Shown: piece by piece, positions 7,958 to 17,549 of the stretch
How positions within the stretch are numbered: the first letter of the stretch is position 1
Layout: the number at the start of each line of letters is the position of its first letter
Assembly (NCBI GenBank): GCA_900473175.1
Contig: UCKM01000015.1
Span: 1 to 64,000 of the forward strand
Length of the DNA stretch: 64,000 nt
Direction: 5' to 3'
Origin: Hyphomicrobiales bacterium
Lineage (GTDB): Bacteria; Pseudomonadota; Alphaproteobacteria; Rhizobiales; Rhizobiaceae
Program-made: the position numbers and the translations under genes
Notes under the pieces: model-generated
Told to the model about the DNA's origin: nothing
Databases searched by the model: none
The model's input: only the letters and a program-made list of their open reading frames with translations

Positions 7958-8809
7958 GTGAGCGAAATCCTTCTCCCTGCATTTGCCGCCATCGCATTTC
8001 CGGATATCGACCCCGTAATCTTCGCCATCGGTCCATTGTCGGTGCATTGGTATGGCCTTGGTTATGTCGTCGGCATTCTTTTTTCCTGGTGGTATGCCAA
8101 GAAACTGATCAGCAAACCGCGCTTGTGGCCGAACAATACACCGCCCATGAAGGCGGTCGACCTTGATGATTTCGTTCTGTGGGCCGCGCTCGGTGTCGTG
8201 CTCGGCGGCCGCACCGGCTACATTCTTTTCTACGATCTGCCACGCTACATCGCGCATCCGCTCGACATATTCAAAGTCTGGGAAGGTGGCATGTCGTTCC
8301 ACGGCGGCCTTCTCGGCGTCATTCTCGCCATGATCCTCTTCGCACGCTCGCGCCGCATCAATGTTTTCAGCATGTTCGATACGATCGCCGCCGGGGTACC
8401 GGTCGGGCTTGGCCTGGTGCGTGTTGCCAATTTCATCAACAGCGAATTATGGGGCCGCCCCACCGACGTTCCGTGGGGCATGGTGTTTCCGACCGGTGGC
8501 CCGTTCGTGCGCCATCCAAGCCAGCTTTATGAAGCCGCGCTCGAAGGCATCGTGTTGTTCACCGTGCTGGCCGTGTTGATTTTCTACGGCCGCAAGCTGA
8601 AATGCCCCCGCTTCATCAGCGGCACCTTCATTGGTCTCTATGGGTTGTCGCGCATTTTTGTCGAGTTCTTCCGCGAGCCTGACGCGCAGCTCGGCTACCT
8701 TTACGGGGGATGGCTGACAATGGGCATGGTTCTCTCCATCCCCATGGTTCTGGTGGGTCTCGCCTTCATCGTCTCGGCCCGCAATCCTGAAGTTGCGACG
8801 GGCCGATGA
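7958..8809 (+). CDS. lgt: Prolipoprotein diacylglyceryl transferase
   Basis: 283 residues, seven hydrophobic segments, polytopic inner-membrane enzyme that transfers diacylglycerol from phosphatidylglycerol to the lipobox Cys of prolipoproteins. Signature elements are present: [27 protein letters not shown] with the conserved His, and [16 protein letters not shown] with the essential Arg. The start is a GTG with GGAG seven bases upstream. The stop overlaps the next start by four bases (ATGA), indicating translational coupling to the methyltransferase gene. One lipobox substrate (the 11973 protein) is encoded nearby. Confidence 0.97.
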   Translation: MSEILLPAFAAIAFPDIDPVIFAIGPLSVHWYGLGYVVGILFSWWYAKKLISKPRLWPNNTPPMKAVDLDDFVLWAALGVVLGGRTGYILFYDLPRYIAHPLDIFKVWEGGMSFHGGLLGVILAMILFARSRRINVFSMFDTIAAGVPVGLGLVRVANFINSELWGRPTDVPWGMVFPTGGPFVRHPSQLYEAALEGIVLFTVLAVLIFYGRKLKCPRFISGTFIGLYGLSRIFVEFFREPDAQLGYLYGGWLTMGMVLSIPMVLVGLAFIVSARNPEVATGR

Positions 8810-9888
8810 ACCTCAAGCAACGCATCATCCGGCAGATCGAAGCCAGTGGCGCCATTAGTGTGGCTGACTATATGGCGATGTGCCTGTTTGATCGGGATGC
8901 GGGCTACTACACGACACGCGAACCGTTCGGCAAAGAGGGTGACTTCATCACGGCGCCGGAGGTCAGCCAGATGTTTGGTGAGCTTGTCGGCGTCTGGTGT
9001 GTCAGCGCCTGGCGGGCGATGGGCGCTCCGAGCGACTTCGTCCTTTGTGAGATGGGCCCAGGGCGCGGAACACTGATGAAGGATTTGATCCGGGCCGCGC
9101 GCAAACTCGCGCCGGAGTTCATCGCGGCCGCAAATGTCCATATGGTTGAGATCAGCGACCGCTTGCAACAGGTCCAGCAAGCGACGCTGGCGGAGGATGC
9201 AAAAAATATTATCTGGACCACAAAGTTCAGTGAGATCGCACCCCGCCCGTTGATCTTTGTGGCCAACGAACTCTTTGATGCCATTCCTTCGCGCCAATAT
9301 GTCAAGACCAGGGGGCGGTTCGTCGAACGCATGATCACCCTCGACACGGAGGGTCATCTTTCCTTTGCTGCCGGTTCCGGTTCGATCGACACGTCGCTTC
9401 TGCCGCCCGCAAGCGACGTCGCGCCGGAAGGCAGCATATTCGAGATCGCGCCGGCGCGAAGCGCCCTGATGCAGGAGATTTCCGCGCATATTCACCGTGA
9501 ACGCGGCGCGGCTCTGCTCTTCGACTACGGCCACCTACAGCAGGGGTTTGGCGACACACTCCAGGCCCTTAGCCGTCACACGTCCGTCGACGTATTGCAT
9601 ATACCGGGCGCAGCGGATCTGACGACACATGTGGATTTTCATAGCGTAGCTGAGGCAGCACGCGGTGAAGGCTGCAAGACGAGCGCGATGACTCAAGGCG
9701 ACTTTCTGATTGCGATGGGCCTGATCGATCGGGCTGGAGCATTGGGCCATGGCAAATCCGCGGCCGTACAGGATCAAATCCGGATCGATGTCGAGCGGCT
9801 CGCCGGTCCTGACCAGATGGGCACGCTGTTCAAGGTTCTTTGCGTGACGGACCCCGCCACCCACACCTTTCCATTCGAGGCGAAATGA
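8806..9888 (+). CDS. MidA/NDUFAF7-family SAM-dependent methyltransferase
   Basis: 360 residues. The N-terminal [19 protein letters not shown] and [20 protein letters not shown], and the SAM-binding strand [16 protein letters not shown] (about residues 83-98), are characteristic of the family whose mitochondrial member NDUFAF7 dimethylates an arginine of the complex I subunit NDUFS2. [15 protein letters not shown] supplies the post-motif active-site Asn/Glu region. Overlaps lgt by four bases. In bacteria the substrate is inferred, not shown. The gene is followed by pgeF after 71 bases, an arrangement common in this order. Confidence 0.9.
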   Translation: MNLKQRIIRQIEASGAISVADYMAMCLFDRDAGYYTTREPFGKEGDFITAPEVSQMFGELVGVWCVSAWRAMGAPSDFVLCEMGPGRGTLMKDLIRAARKLAPEFIAAANVHMVEISDRLQQVQQATLAEDAKNIIWTTKFSEIAPRPLIFVANELFDAIPSRQYVKTRGRFVERMITLDTEGHLSFAAGSGSIDTSLLPPASDVAPEGSIFEIAPARSALMQEISAHIHRERGAALLFDYGHLQQGFGDTLQALSRHTSVDVLHIPGAADLTTHVDFHSVAEAARGEGCKTSAMTQGDFLIAMGLIDRAGALGHGKSAAVQDQIRIDVERLAGPDQMGTLFKVLCVTDPATHTFPFEAK

Positions 9889-9959
9889 CGCCGAAATCGA
9901 AGGCAATTGACTTCGCACGATTGCTCAACCACCATCCGCAGCCTTGAAAGGCATACAGC

Positions 9960-10751
9960 ATGATCAACTCCGAAAAACCGGCACCACTGCGCTCGGCACT
10001 GTTGGGGATCCCCGAACAAGACCGAATCGCCCACGGATTTTTTACCCGCAAGGGTGGTGTGTCGGATGGCATCTATCGCGGACTGAATGTTGGCAGCGGT
10101 TCGAAGGACAATCAGGACCGGGTGCGGGAGAACCGCAGGCGCGTGGCGGAAACGCTCGGCGCGCCGTTATCGCATCTGGTGACGGTGCATCAGGTTCATT
10201 CGCCCGACGTCATTACAGTGACATCGCCCTTCGTCGGCACCAGGCCGGATGCGGATGCAATGGTCACGGCAACGCCCGGCGTCGTCATCGGTTCACTGTC
10301 CGCCGATTGCGGGCCGATCCTCTTTGCCGACCGGGAGGCAAAGGTCGTTGGCGCGGCACATGCAGGCTGGCGTGGTGCCATCGGGGGTGTGCTTGAGAAC
10401 ACCGTCGACGCGATGATTGCGCTCGGTGCAAAACGTGACCGTATCCAGGCTGTTCTCGGTCCGACGATCGGGCCGGACAACTACGAGGTTGGTGGCGAAT
10501 TCTTCGATCAGTTCGTTGAAACTGATCCGTCCTACAAGCGGTTCTTTCGTGCATCGAGCAATAACGGCCACAAGATGTTCGATCTGTGGGGCTTCATTAT
10601 CGAGCGGTTGGAAAAGGCCGGAGTCAATGCCTCGGCGCTGGAGAAATGTACCTATGCGGATGAGGACCAGTTCTTCTCCTACCGCCGAACGACGCATCGC
10701 AAGGAACCTGACTACGGTCGTCAGATTTCCGCGATTACAATCACGGAGTAA
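9960..10751 (+). CDS. pgeF: Peptidoglycan editing factor (YfiH/DUF152 family)
   Basis: 263 residues. Conserved metal-site segments are present: VHQVHSPDV (H of the first motif), SADCGPILF with the key Cys, and AAHAGWRGAIGGVLENTV with the second His. Older annotation calls the family multicopper polyphenol oxidase or laccase; the enterobacterial member removes misincorporated amino acids from peptidoglycan precursors, and adenosine deaminase-like activity is also reported. The family start HGFFTRKGGVSDGIY is intact. Four bases separate it from the M24-family gene, so the two form an operon. Confidence 0.92.
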   Translation: MINSEKPAPLRSALLGIPEQDRIAHGFFTRKGGVSDGIYRGLNVGSGSKDNQDRVRENRRRVAETLGAPLSHLVTVHQVHSPDVITVTSPFVGTRPDADAMVTATPGVVIGSLSADCGPILFADREAKVVGAAHAGWRGAIGGVLENTVDAMIALGAKRDRIQAVLGPTIGPDNYEVGGEFFDQFVETDPSYKRFFRASSNNGHKMFDLWGFIIERLEKAGVNASALEKCTYADEDQFFSYRRTTHRKEPDYGRQISAITITE

Positions 10752-10755
10752 CAGT

Positions 10756-11907
10756 ATGGCGCTTCACTTCGAACCGGAAGAATTTGCAGCGCGCCGCGAT
10801 CGCCTGATGATGGTGATGGCCGAGCAGAAACTCGATGCGGTCCTGCTGTTCGCCCAGGAAAGCATGTACTGGCTCACCGGCTATGACACGTTCGGTTTCT
10901 GCTACTTCCAGTGCCTTGTCGTCAAGGCCGATGGGAGCAATGTACTGATGACCCGCTCGGCCGACCTGCGGCAGGCGCGCCAGACTTCGAATATCGAAAA
11001 CATTGTCGTCTGGGCCGACCGCGACAACGCCAATCCGGCAGCAGATCTGCGCGAAATCCTCAATGACCTTGACCTTCTCGGCCGCCGGATCGGCATCGAA
11101 TACCAGACCCATGGCCTCACGGCCGCCGATGGCCGCAAGCTCGATGAACAACTCACCGCTTTCGGCCAGCTGGTCGATATTTCCGGCATCGTCGACAGGC
11201 TGCGCGTCCTCAAAAGTCCGGCGGAAATTGTCTACAGCCGCAAGGCCGCCGAACTCAGCGACGCCGCGCTTGACGCTGCCCTGAAGCTGATCAAGGCTGG
11301 CGCTGACGAAGGCGCCATCCTTGCCGCCATGCAATCGACGATCTTTGCCGGGGGCGGCGATTATCCCGCCAATGAGTTCATCATTGGCTCGGGCGACGAT
11401 GCGCTTCTCTGCCGCTACAAAGCAGGACGGCGCAAGCTGACGAAGAATGATCAGCTGACGCTGGAATGGGCTGGCGTCTATCGCCATTACCATGCTCCGA
11501 TGATGCGGACCGTTCTGACCAGCAAGGCCTCAAAACGCCATCAGGAACTTTACGACGCCGCGCACGAAGCGCTGCTTGCCGTGGAAGCGGCAATGACACC
11601 CGCCTCCACCTTTGGCGACGTTTTCGAGGCGCATGCGAAGGTGATGGAAGCCCACGAATTGACCCGCCACCGTCTTAACGCCTGCGGCTATTCGGTCGGC
11701 GCGCGCTTCACGCCATCCTGGATGGACGCGCCGATGTTCTATCCCGGCAATCCCGAACGAATCCAACCTGACATGACGCTGTTTGCCCACATGATCATAT
11801 TCGACTCCGACAGTAATTCGGCCATGACCCTGGGGCGCACCTACCTTATTACCAACGGTGAGGCAGAGCCGCTATCCCGCCAACCTCTTGACTTGATCGT
11901 AAAATAA
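10756..11907 (+). CDS. M24 (creatinase/aminopeptidase P fold) protein lacking canonical metal ligands
   Basis: 383 residues from the ATG four bases after pgeF. Residues ~1-140 form the creatinase N-terminal domain and ~150-383 the pita-bread domain. In metal-dependent M24 peptidases the first ligand Asp lies in a D-x-G motif and the second in a haD-x-x-RT motif; here the segment is LEWAGVYRHYHAPMMRT, giving Glu and Pro at those places. The third (His in GHG-x-G) is CGYSVGARF and the final Glu (E-D/N) region is SAMTLGRTYLIT. All five ligands therefore appear lost. Ectoine-hydrolase-like M24 proteins also deviate from the peptidase metal site. No ectoine genes lie nearby, so function is open. 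Confidence 0.85.
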   Translation: MALHFEPEEFAARRDRLMMVMAEQKLDAVLLFAQESMYWLTGYDTFGFCYFQCLVVKADGSNVLMTRSADLRQARQTSNIENIVVWADRDNANPAADLREILNDLDLLGRRIGIEYQTHGLTAADGRKLDEQLTAFGQLVDISGIVDRLRVLKSPAEIVYSRKAAELSDAALDAALKLIKAGADEGAILAAMQSTIFAGGGDYPANEFIIGSGDDALLCRYKAGRRKLTKNDQLTLEWAGVYRHYHAPMMRTVLTSKASKRHQELYDAAHEALLAVEAAMTPASTFGDVFEAHAKVMEAHELTRHRLNACGYSVGARFTPSWMDAPMFYPGNPERIQPDMTLFAHMIIFDSDSNSAMTLGRTYLITNGEAEPLSRQPLDLIVK

Positions 11908-11972
11908 AACTCTTGTCTGCTTCTGTTTCCTAAGTGGACTAACAGGTGGCTCATGACGGGGTTTGACTGAAG

Positions 11973-12602
11973 ATGAAGTCCTGCAACTCACTGACATGTG
12001 CAGTCGCAATGCTGGCGGGGCTGGCGCTCACAGCATGCAACAGCTCGGAATCTCCCATAGGCGTCACCAAATCTGATCTGTCATCCGCAAAGAGCGGCCC
12101 GGCAACTCCAGCACCGGGCACCACTGCGACGGCTACGCCAACCACCACGACAGCAGGAACCGCAACGCCAGTTCCCTCGGCTGGCGGCACGGCTGTTGCC
12201 TCCGGCGCTCAAACGGCCACACCGGGCGCGGCGCGCACGGCAAAATTGCGATTCGCACCCATTGTCGGTGCACCAATTGCAGCAGCAACACCGCTTTCCC
12301 AGCGCCTCTCCGCGCTTGCGAAGGAAAAGGGGATTGTCCTTGGCACCGCGGCCGATACGGACAATACGCATATCATGAAGGGCTATTTCTCCGCCCTTCC
12401 CGACGGTAACCAGACGACGATCATCTATGTGTGGGATGTGCTCGACCCAGCCGGTACGCGCCTTCATCGCATCCAGGGTCAGGAGAAGGTGCCCGGCGGC
12501 GGCGCCGATCCATGGAGCACCGTTCCGGCCAAGACGATGGAAGGCATAGCGGACAAGGCGATACAGGGCTATCTTGCGTGGGTCTCGGGCGCCAAGACGT
12601 GA
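11973..12602 (+). CDS. Outer-membrane-type lipoprotein, function unknown
   Basis: 209 residues. A type II signal peptide with lipobox LTAC places the lipidated Cys near residue 22. After it comes a low-complexity linker rich in Thr/Ala/Pro/Gly (about residues 40-85), then a compact C-terminal domain (~90-209) containing GYFSALPDGNQTTIIYVWDV and ending IQGYLAWVSGAKT. The residue after Cys is Asn, not Asp, so outer-membrane sorting is expected. I do not recognise the C-terminal domain. It sits alone between the M24 gene and prs. Confidence 0.8.
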   Translation: MKSCNSLTCAVAMLAGLALTACNSSESPIGVTKSDLSSAKSGPATPAPGTTATATPTTTTAGTATPVPSAGGTAVASGAQTATPGAARTAKLRFAPIVGAPIAAATPLSQRLSALAKEKGIVLGTAADTDNTHIMKGYFSALPDGNQTTIIYVWDVLDPAGTRLHRIQGQEKVPGGGADPWSTVPAKTMEGIADKAIQGYLAWVSGAKT

Positions 12603-12747
12603 CATATTTACGCGTTTTGCGCGATATCCCGGTTGAATTGTGCATGAATCCTGCCTGCCCGCTTGCAATGTGCGTCAAGCACAGTAAAAGGCCCGCCATA
12701 TCCTTTACTTGGCTGACGCTCTGAAAAAGACGTGAGGAAAATACGGC

Positions 12748-13680
12748 ATGAAACTCTTCGCGGGCAATTCCAATCGTGTTCTCGCCGAATCTGTCGCCAA
12801 ATATCTCAATATTCCGCTTGGAAAGGCCAGCGTTCGGCGTTTTGCTGACCAGGAGATTTTCGTCGAGATTCAGGAAAATGTCCGTGGCGAAGACGTCTTT
12901 GTCATGCAGTCGACGTCGTTTCCTGCCAATGATCACCTGATGGAATTGCTCATCATGATCGATGCGTTCCGCCGGTCATCAGCAAAGCGCATTACGGCCG
13001 TCCTTCCCTATTTCGGCTACGCGCGCCAGGATCGCAAACCGGGTCCCCGTACGCCAATTTCCGCCAAGCTCGTCGCCAATCTGATTACCGAAGCCGGAGC
13101 AAATCGCGTGCTGACACTGGATTTGCATGCAGGTCAGATCCAGGGCTTCTTCGATATCCCGACTGACAATCTCTATGCTGTGCCGGTGATTGCCCGCGAC
13201 GTGCGCGCTCACTATGGCACATCGAATGTCATGGTGGTTTCGCCAGACGTTGGCGGCGTGGTTCGCGCCCGCTCGCTGGCAAAGCGCATCGACGCGCAGC
13301 TCGCCATCGTCGACAAGCGTCGCGATCGTCCCGGCGAGTCGGAAGTCATGAACGTCATCGGCGAGGTTCGGGGCAAGGATTGTCTCCTGTTCGATGATAT
13401 CGTCGATTCAGGTGGGACGCTGTGCAACGCAGCCGAAGCCCTTTTGGCAAAGGGCGCGACGAGCGTCACGGCCTATATCACCCATGGGGTCCTGTCGGGT
13501 GGCGCCGTTGCGCGCATTACCAGTTCGAAACTGAAGGAACTGGTAATCACAGACTCGATCCAGCCAACTCCGGCAATCGAAGCTGCGCATAATATCCGCG
13601 TCTTGCCGATCTCCGACCTTATCGGCGAAGCTGTGTCGCGAACCGCATCGGAAGAATCGGTCTCCAGCCTGTTCGATTGA
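12748..13680 (+). CDS. prs: Ribose-phosphate pyrophosphokinase
   Basis: 310 residues, the normal length. Makes PRPP from ribose 5-phosphate and ATP for nucleotide, His and Trp synthesis. Diagnostic segments: [20 protein letters not shown] near the start, [20 protein letters not shown] (flexible/ATP region), [18 protein letters not shown] (signature near residue 128), and the PRPP loop [29 protein letters not shown] precedes the ATG. Only ten bases separate its stop from the convergent hepT-like gene, and no clear terminator is visible between them. Confidence 0.97.
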   Translation: MKLFAGNSNRVLAESVAKYLNIPLGKASVRRFADQEIFVEIQENVRGEDVFVMQSTSFPANDHLMELLIMIDAFRRSSAKRITAVLPYFGYARQDRKPGPRTPISAKLVANLITEAGANRVLTLDLHAGQIQGFFDIPTDNLYAVPVIARDVRAHYGTSNVMVVSPDVGGVVRARSLAKRIDAQLAIVDKRRDRPGESEVMNVIGEVRGKDCLLFDDIVDSGGTLCNAAEALLAKGATSVTAYITHGVLSGGAVARITSSKLKELVITDSIQPTPAIEAAHNIRVLPISDLIGEAVSRTASEESVSSLFD

Positions 13681-13690
13681 GATCGATAGG

Positions 13691-14044
13691 CTACTGACGT
13701 TTCGTAACGTGAGACTGAATAAGCGCTATAGCATTTCTAAGCGGCCCGATATTCTCTGTCACAACAGCCCAGACAACAGGATCAGCGATCTTGTGGTACT
13801 CGTGCCGTAGAACGTTACCGATGGCTCGAATTTGCTTCCATGGAATATCAGGCGCAATCGTCAGCAACTCGTCTGGAATGTGTCGCGTCGCCTGCGAAAT
13901 GATCTCAAGCGCGCGCTGGATGCCCATCCGCAACAACCAATCTTTGCTGAAATCTTCCAGCGACTTGTTGCTCGTTGCGGTCTCAATACCCTCGATCGCC
14001 TCTAGAATTTCCGCAATGACCGCTCCGATATGTCGCGATGTCAT
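13691..14044 (-). CDS. HepT-like HEPN-domain toxin (DUF86)
   Basis: 117 residues, all helical, of the HEPN/DUF86 family of ribonuclease toxins paired with MntA nucleotidyltransferases. Known HepT toxins share an R-x4-6-H-x-Y motif in which His is catalytic and the Tyr is AMPylated by the antitoxin. Here the segment is IRAIGNVLRHEYHKI: H, E, Y are present but Gly replaces the usual Arg five residues before His, with Arg eight before instead. The start codon overlaps the stop of the upstream nucleotidyltransferase gene in a TGATG arrangement, so the two are translationally coupled. Confidence 0.85.
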   Translation of the reverse strand: MTSRHIGAVIAEILEAIEGIETATSNKSLEDFSKDWLLRMGIQRALEIISQATRHIPDELLTIAPDIPWKQIRAIGNVLRHEYHKIADPVVWAVVTENIGPLRNAIALIQSHVTKRQ

Positions 14045-14340
14045 CAGAAAATGCGAACTGCGGATTGTTCGATATCGCGCTTGAGCATGGGGTGAAGGCT
14101 ATCGCGCGTCGTGATATCGACATCGGCCGCGACCTTTTCTTCAAGCAATTGCTTGATGCTGATCAGATCGATGAGCGAAAAACGGCCCGATCCATCATAA
14201 TCGATGAATATATCGAGGTCACTGCCCGTGGCTGCCTCATCACGTGCCGTAGATCCAAAAAGATAAAGTGCGGTCGCACCCATACTTTTCATGGTATCGG
14301 CGTGTTGCTTCAATTTTGCGATGGCCTCGTTCCGTTTCAT
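14044..14340 (-). CDS. MntA-like minimal nucleotidyltransferase antitoxin
   Basis: 98 residues, a minimal nucleotidyltransferase. LYLFGSTARDEAATGSDLD carries the GS-x(10)-D-x-D signature, and VAADVDITTRDSL gives the third acidic residue. MntA antitoxins neutralise HepT by adding AMP groups to its Tyr. Transcribed first in a two-gene unit with hepT, as usual. The pair is inserted between prs and rplY, so a mobile accessory origin is plausible, though no flanking repeats were found. Confidence 0.85.
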   Translation of the reverse strand: MKRNEAIAKLKQHADTMKSMGATALYLFGSTARDEAATGSDLDIFIDYDGSGRFSLIDLISIKQLLEEKVAADVDITTRDSLHPMLKRDIEQSAVRIF

Positions 14341-14563
14341 GCCCCAAGCTTACACATTGAAGACTTAACCAGCAACAAACTTGCACAATAGCTGGCTTTC
14401 CGTTATAGAGCCGCCATCCGCGTAGACACCCTTGGAGGCAACGCGGAATGGGGCGGCCATTTCATCCGGTTTGGGATGAGCTTTGGACCGCTTCATGTTT
14501 TTTGTGCAGCCATACAAACGGTCTCAAAAGACACTCCAGATTTGAACCTCGAAAGGAAATGCC

Positions 14564-15193
14564 ATGAGCGAAGCATACGAGCTCAAGGCCGAGGCGCGCG
14601 AACGGGTCGGTAAGGGGTCCGCCCGGGAAATTCGCCGCAACGGTAAAGTGCCGGCAGTCATCTATGGTGACAAGCAGGCACCAATCTCGATCACCCTCGA
14701 TTACAAGACGCTGTACTACAAGATTCACGGCGGCGGTTTCAAGACGACGATTGCCAACATCGTTCTCGATGGCAAGTCGATCCAGGTCCTGCCCAAGGAT
14801 TACCAGCTTGATCCGGTCAGCGACAAGCCAGTACACGTCGACTTCCTGCGCGTATCGGCCAAGTCGGTCGTCAACGTGCATGTACCGATCCACTTCCTCA
14901 ATGAAGAAGCTTCGCCCGGCATCAAGCGCGGCGGTGTTCTGAACATCGTTCGCCACGACATCGAACTGCATGTTCCGGCAAACGCCATTCCGGATGCGAT
15001 CGAAATCGACCTGACCGGTACGCAGATCGGAGACTCGATCCACATTTCCGCTGTTACCCTGCCAAAGGGTGCAACACCGGTCATTCAGGATCGCGACTTC
15101 ACCATCGCCACGATTGCTGGACACGCGACCTCTGACGAAGAGACCCCGGTAGCGGCGGAAACCACTGAAACTGCAGAAAAAGAAGGCGAGTAA
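14564..15193 (+). CDS. rplY: 50S ribosomal protein L25 (Ctc/TL5 form)
   Basis: 209 residues. The N-terminal 5S rRNA-binding domain ([20 protein letters not shown] and [15 protein letters not shown]) is followed by the TL5/Ctc C-terminal domain (about residues 95-185, [20 protein letters not shown]) and an acidic tail rich in Glu and Ala. This longer form is normal in alphaproteobacteria. CGAAAGGAAA precedes the ATG. pth follows closely, as is common for this pair. Confidence 0.96.
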   Translation: MSEAYELKAEARERVGKGSAREIRRNGKVPAVIYGDKQAPISITLDYKTLYYKIHGGGFKTTIANIVLDGKSIQVLPKDYQLDPVSDKPVHVDFLRVSAKSVVNVHVPIHFLNEEASPGIKRGGVLNIVRHDIELHVPANAIPDAIEIDLTGTQIGDSIHISAVTLPKGATPVIQDRDFTIATIAGHATSDEETPVAAETTETAEKEGE

Positions 15194-15226
15194 TCGCCGC
15201 CTCTTGAACTATTGGGAGCTAGGCGC

Positions 15227-15952
15227 GTGCTGCTTATCGCAGGTCTTGGCAATCCGGGCTCCCAATATGCTGCAAACCGGCACAATATCGGTTTCATGGC
15301 GGCGGATGAGATACATCGCCGCCATGGTTTTTCACCCTGGACCAAGAAGTTTCAGTCCTTCATCGCCGATGGCACCATCGACGGCGAAAAGACCATACTG
15401 ATCAAACCCCAGACATTCATGAACCTGTCCGGCCAGGCCGTTGGCGAAGCCATGCGCTTCTACAAGCTGGTTCCGAGCGATCTTGTCGTCATCTACGACG
15501 AACTTGACCTGCTTGCCGGCAAGGTACGGGTGAAGACCGGCGGCGGCTCCGGCGGGCACAACGGCATCAAATCGATCGACGCCCATTGCGGCAAGGATTA
15601 TCGCCGGGTCCGGATCGGCATCGGTCATCCGGGCATCAAGGAGATGGTCACCCATCACGTGCTCGGCAACTTCGCCAAGGCGGATGCCGATTGGCTCGAG
15701 CCATTGCTCGGCGCTATCGCCGACAGCGCCGGACTGCTCGTCAAGAAGGACGATGCAGGCTTCATGAACCGGATTGCGCTTGCGCTTGGCAATAGCGGCA
15801 AGGAAGAGCGCGCAGCAAAGGAAAAGCCTGTTGCAAAACCGGCCGGTCAAAGCCATATCCGGCAGGCGCGCCAGCAGAAGCCTGCCGTCAACATTCCAAA
15901 ATCCGGCCCCATGGCCGACATGCTGAACAAGCTCTTCGGCAAGAAAGAATAA
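15227..15952 (+). CDS. pth: Peptidyl-tRNA hydrolase
   Basis: 241 residues from a GTG at 15227 with GGGAG eight bases upstream; an in-frame TTG at 15212 would add five residues but overlaps that site. Recycles tRNA by cleaving peptidyl-tRNA. The signature [20 protein letters not shown] contains the catalytic His, and [20 protein letters not shown] and [18 protein letters not shown] are the next conserved blocks. A basic Lys/Ala/Pro-rich extension occupies about residues 195-241, longer than in enterobacteria. Twelve bases precede ychF. Confidence 0.96.
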   Translation: MLLIAGLGNPGSQYAANRHNIGFMAADEIHRRHGFSPWTKKFQSFIADGTIDGEKTILIKPQTFMNLSGQAVGEAMRFYKLVPSDLVVIYDELDLLAGKVRVKTGGGSGGHNGIKSIDAHCGKDYRRVRIGIGHPGIKEMVTHHVLGNFAKADADWLEPLLGAIADSAGLLVKKDDAGFMNRIALALGNSGKEERAAKEKPVAKPAGQSHIRQARQQKPAVNIPKSGPMADMLNKLFGKKE

Positions 15953-15964
15953 GGATCGCACATT

Positions 15965-17068
15965 ATGGGTTTCAAATGCGGCATCGTTGGCCTGCCTAAC
16001 GTCGGCAAATCGACGCTCTTCAACGCCCTGACCAAGACGGCCGCGGCTCAGGCTGCAAACTACCCGTTCTGCACCATTGAACCGAATACGGGCGAAGTCG
16101 CCGTGCCGGACGAGCGCCTGCAGATCATCGCCAAGATCGGCAAGTCCGCCAATATTGTCCCGACCCGCATCAGTTTCGTCGACATTGCCGGCCTCGTGCG
16201 CGGCGCATCGAAGGGCGAAGGCCTCGGCAACCAGTTCCTCGCCAATATCCGCGAGGTCGATGCGATCGTCCATGTGCTACGCTGCTTCGAAGACGACGAC
16301 ATCACCCATGTGGAGGGCCGTATCGATCCAGTCTCAGATGCCGAGACGGTCGAAACCGAATTGATGCTGTCGGATCTCGAAAGCCTCGAGCGCCGTATCG
16401 TGCAGTTCCGCAAGCGCGCCAGCAGCAAGGACAAGGAAGCGTTGACGGTTCTTCCCGTCATGGAACGCGCCCTCGCCTTGCTTCAGGATGGCCAGCCGGT
16501 TCGGTTCATGCTCAACGGCATCGCCGCCGAAGACCTGGCAATTCTGCAGGATCTCAATCTTTTGACCTCCAAGCCCGTGCTTTATGTCTGCAACGTTGCC
16601 GAGAGCGACGCTGCGACGGGCAATGAATATACCGAAGCCGTCGAGGAGATGGCGACCGGCCAAGGCGCGGAGACAGTGACGATTTCGGCTGCCATCGAAG
16701 CGGAAGTCGCACAATTGGCTGAAGAAGAGGCCAAGGAATATCTCGATGCGATGAACCTTGATGAGCCTGGCCTCGACCGATTGATCCGCGCCGGCTACAG
16801 GCTGCTGCACCTCATCACCTACTTCACCGTGGGTCCCAAGGAAGCCCGTGCCTGGACCGTCGAACGCGGTTCCAAGGCCCCGCGGGCAGCCGGCGTCATC
16901 CATACGGATTTCGAGCGCGGCTTTATCCGCGCCCAGACGATCGCCTTTAACGACTATGTCAGTCTCGGCGGCGAAGTGCCGGCCAAGGAAGCCGGCAAGG
17001 CGCGCGACGAAGGCAAGGAATATGTGGTGCAGGACGGCGACATCATGCTGTTCAAGTTCAACACATAG
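15965..17068 (+). CDS. ychF: Redox-regulated ATPase YchF (Obg-like)
   Basis: 367 residues. The P-loop GLPNVGKSTLFNALTKT is near residue 8, the switch II block DIAGLVRGASKGEGLGNQFL follows, and a helical coiled-coil insertion (SDLESLERRIVQFRKRASSK) and a C-terminal TGS domain (LITYFTVGPKEARAWTVERG) complete the family layout. In place of the NKxD guanine motif, NVAESD-type residues (CNVAESDAA) fit the adenine preference known for YchF/OLA1. Ribosome-associated cytoplasmic protein. Part of the rplY-pth-ychF run. Confidence 0.96.
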   Translation: MGFKCGIVGLPNVGKSTLFNALTKTAAAQAANYPFCTIEPNTGEVAVPDERLQIIAKIGKSANIVPTRISFVDIAGLVRGASKGEGLGNQFLANIREVDAIVHVLRCFEDDDITHVEGRIDPVSDAETVETELMLSDLESLERRIVQFRKRASSKDKEALTVLPVMERALALLQDGQPVRFMLNGIAAEDLAILQDLNLLTSKPVLYVCNVAESDAATGNEYTEAVEEMATGQGAETVTISAAIEAEVAQLAEEEAKEYLDAMNLDEPGLDRLIRAGYRLLHLITYFTVGPKEARAWTVERGSKAPRAAGVIHTDFERGFIRAQTIAFNDYVSLGGEVPAKEAGKARDEGKEYVVQDGDIMLFKFNT

Positions 17069-17078
17069 GATAACTGCC

Positions 17079-17549
17079 ATGGGTGAACGCTTTCCCCGCT
17101 ATGCTTACGAGGATTTTACGGTTGGCAGCGAGTGGTCGCTGGGCTCGAAGATCGTCTCGGCCGAGGAGATCATCGATTTCGCCAGCCAGTTCGATCCACA
17201 GCCCTTTCATCTCGACGAGGCGGCCGGCAAGGCGAGCATCCTTGGCGGGCTCGCCGCCTCCGGCTGGCACACGGTTTCCATGTTCATGCGCATGCTTTGC
17301 GACGCCTACCTTCTCGATTCGACGTCGCAGGGCGCACCTGGCGTCGATTTCGTCAAATGGAAGTATCCGGTGCTTGCGGGCGATACCCTGACGGGAAAGA
17401 CCACGATCCTCGACCAGCGCCTGTCGAAATCAAAGCCATCGCTGGGGTTTGTGAAGATGCATCATGACGTCTTCAATCAAAACGGCGTGCTGGTGTGCGA
17501 GCTGGAGCACACCGCCATGTTTTCCGTGCGGGAGCCATCAACAGCATGA
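17079..17549 (+). CDS. MaoC-family dehydratase (hot-dog fold), copy 1
   Basis: 156 residues from the ATG ten bases after ychF. The R-hydratase motif region IIDFASQFDPQPFHLDEAAG contains the family Asp/His pair, and LAASGWHTVSMFMRMLCDAY follows. MaoC proteins hydrate enoyl-CoA thioesters or related acyl groups. The stop overlaps the start of copy 2 by four bases (ATGA). The two proteins share the first half closely in pattern but are too different to be a recent duplicate; a heterodimer is a reasonable inference. Confidence 0.9.
   Translation: MGERFPRYAYEDFTVGSEWSLGSKIVSAEEIIDFASQFDPQPFHLDEAAGKASILGGLAASGWHTVSMFMRMLCDAYLLDSTSQGAPGVDFVKWKYPVLAGDTLTGKTTILDQRLSKSKPSLGFVKMHHDVFNQNGVLVCELEHTAMFSVREPSTA

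Noticed and set aside
10756-11907. Calling the M24 gene an ectoine hydrolase
   Set aside because: The metal-site loss is suggestive, but no ectoine utilisation genes are in the window and the pgeF linkage points elsewhere.
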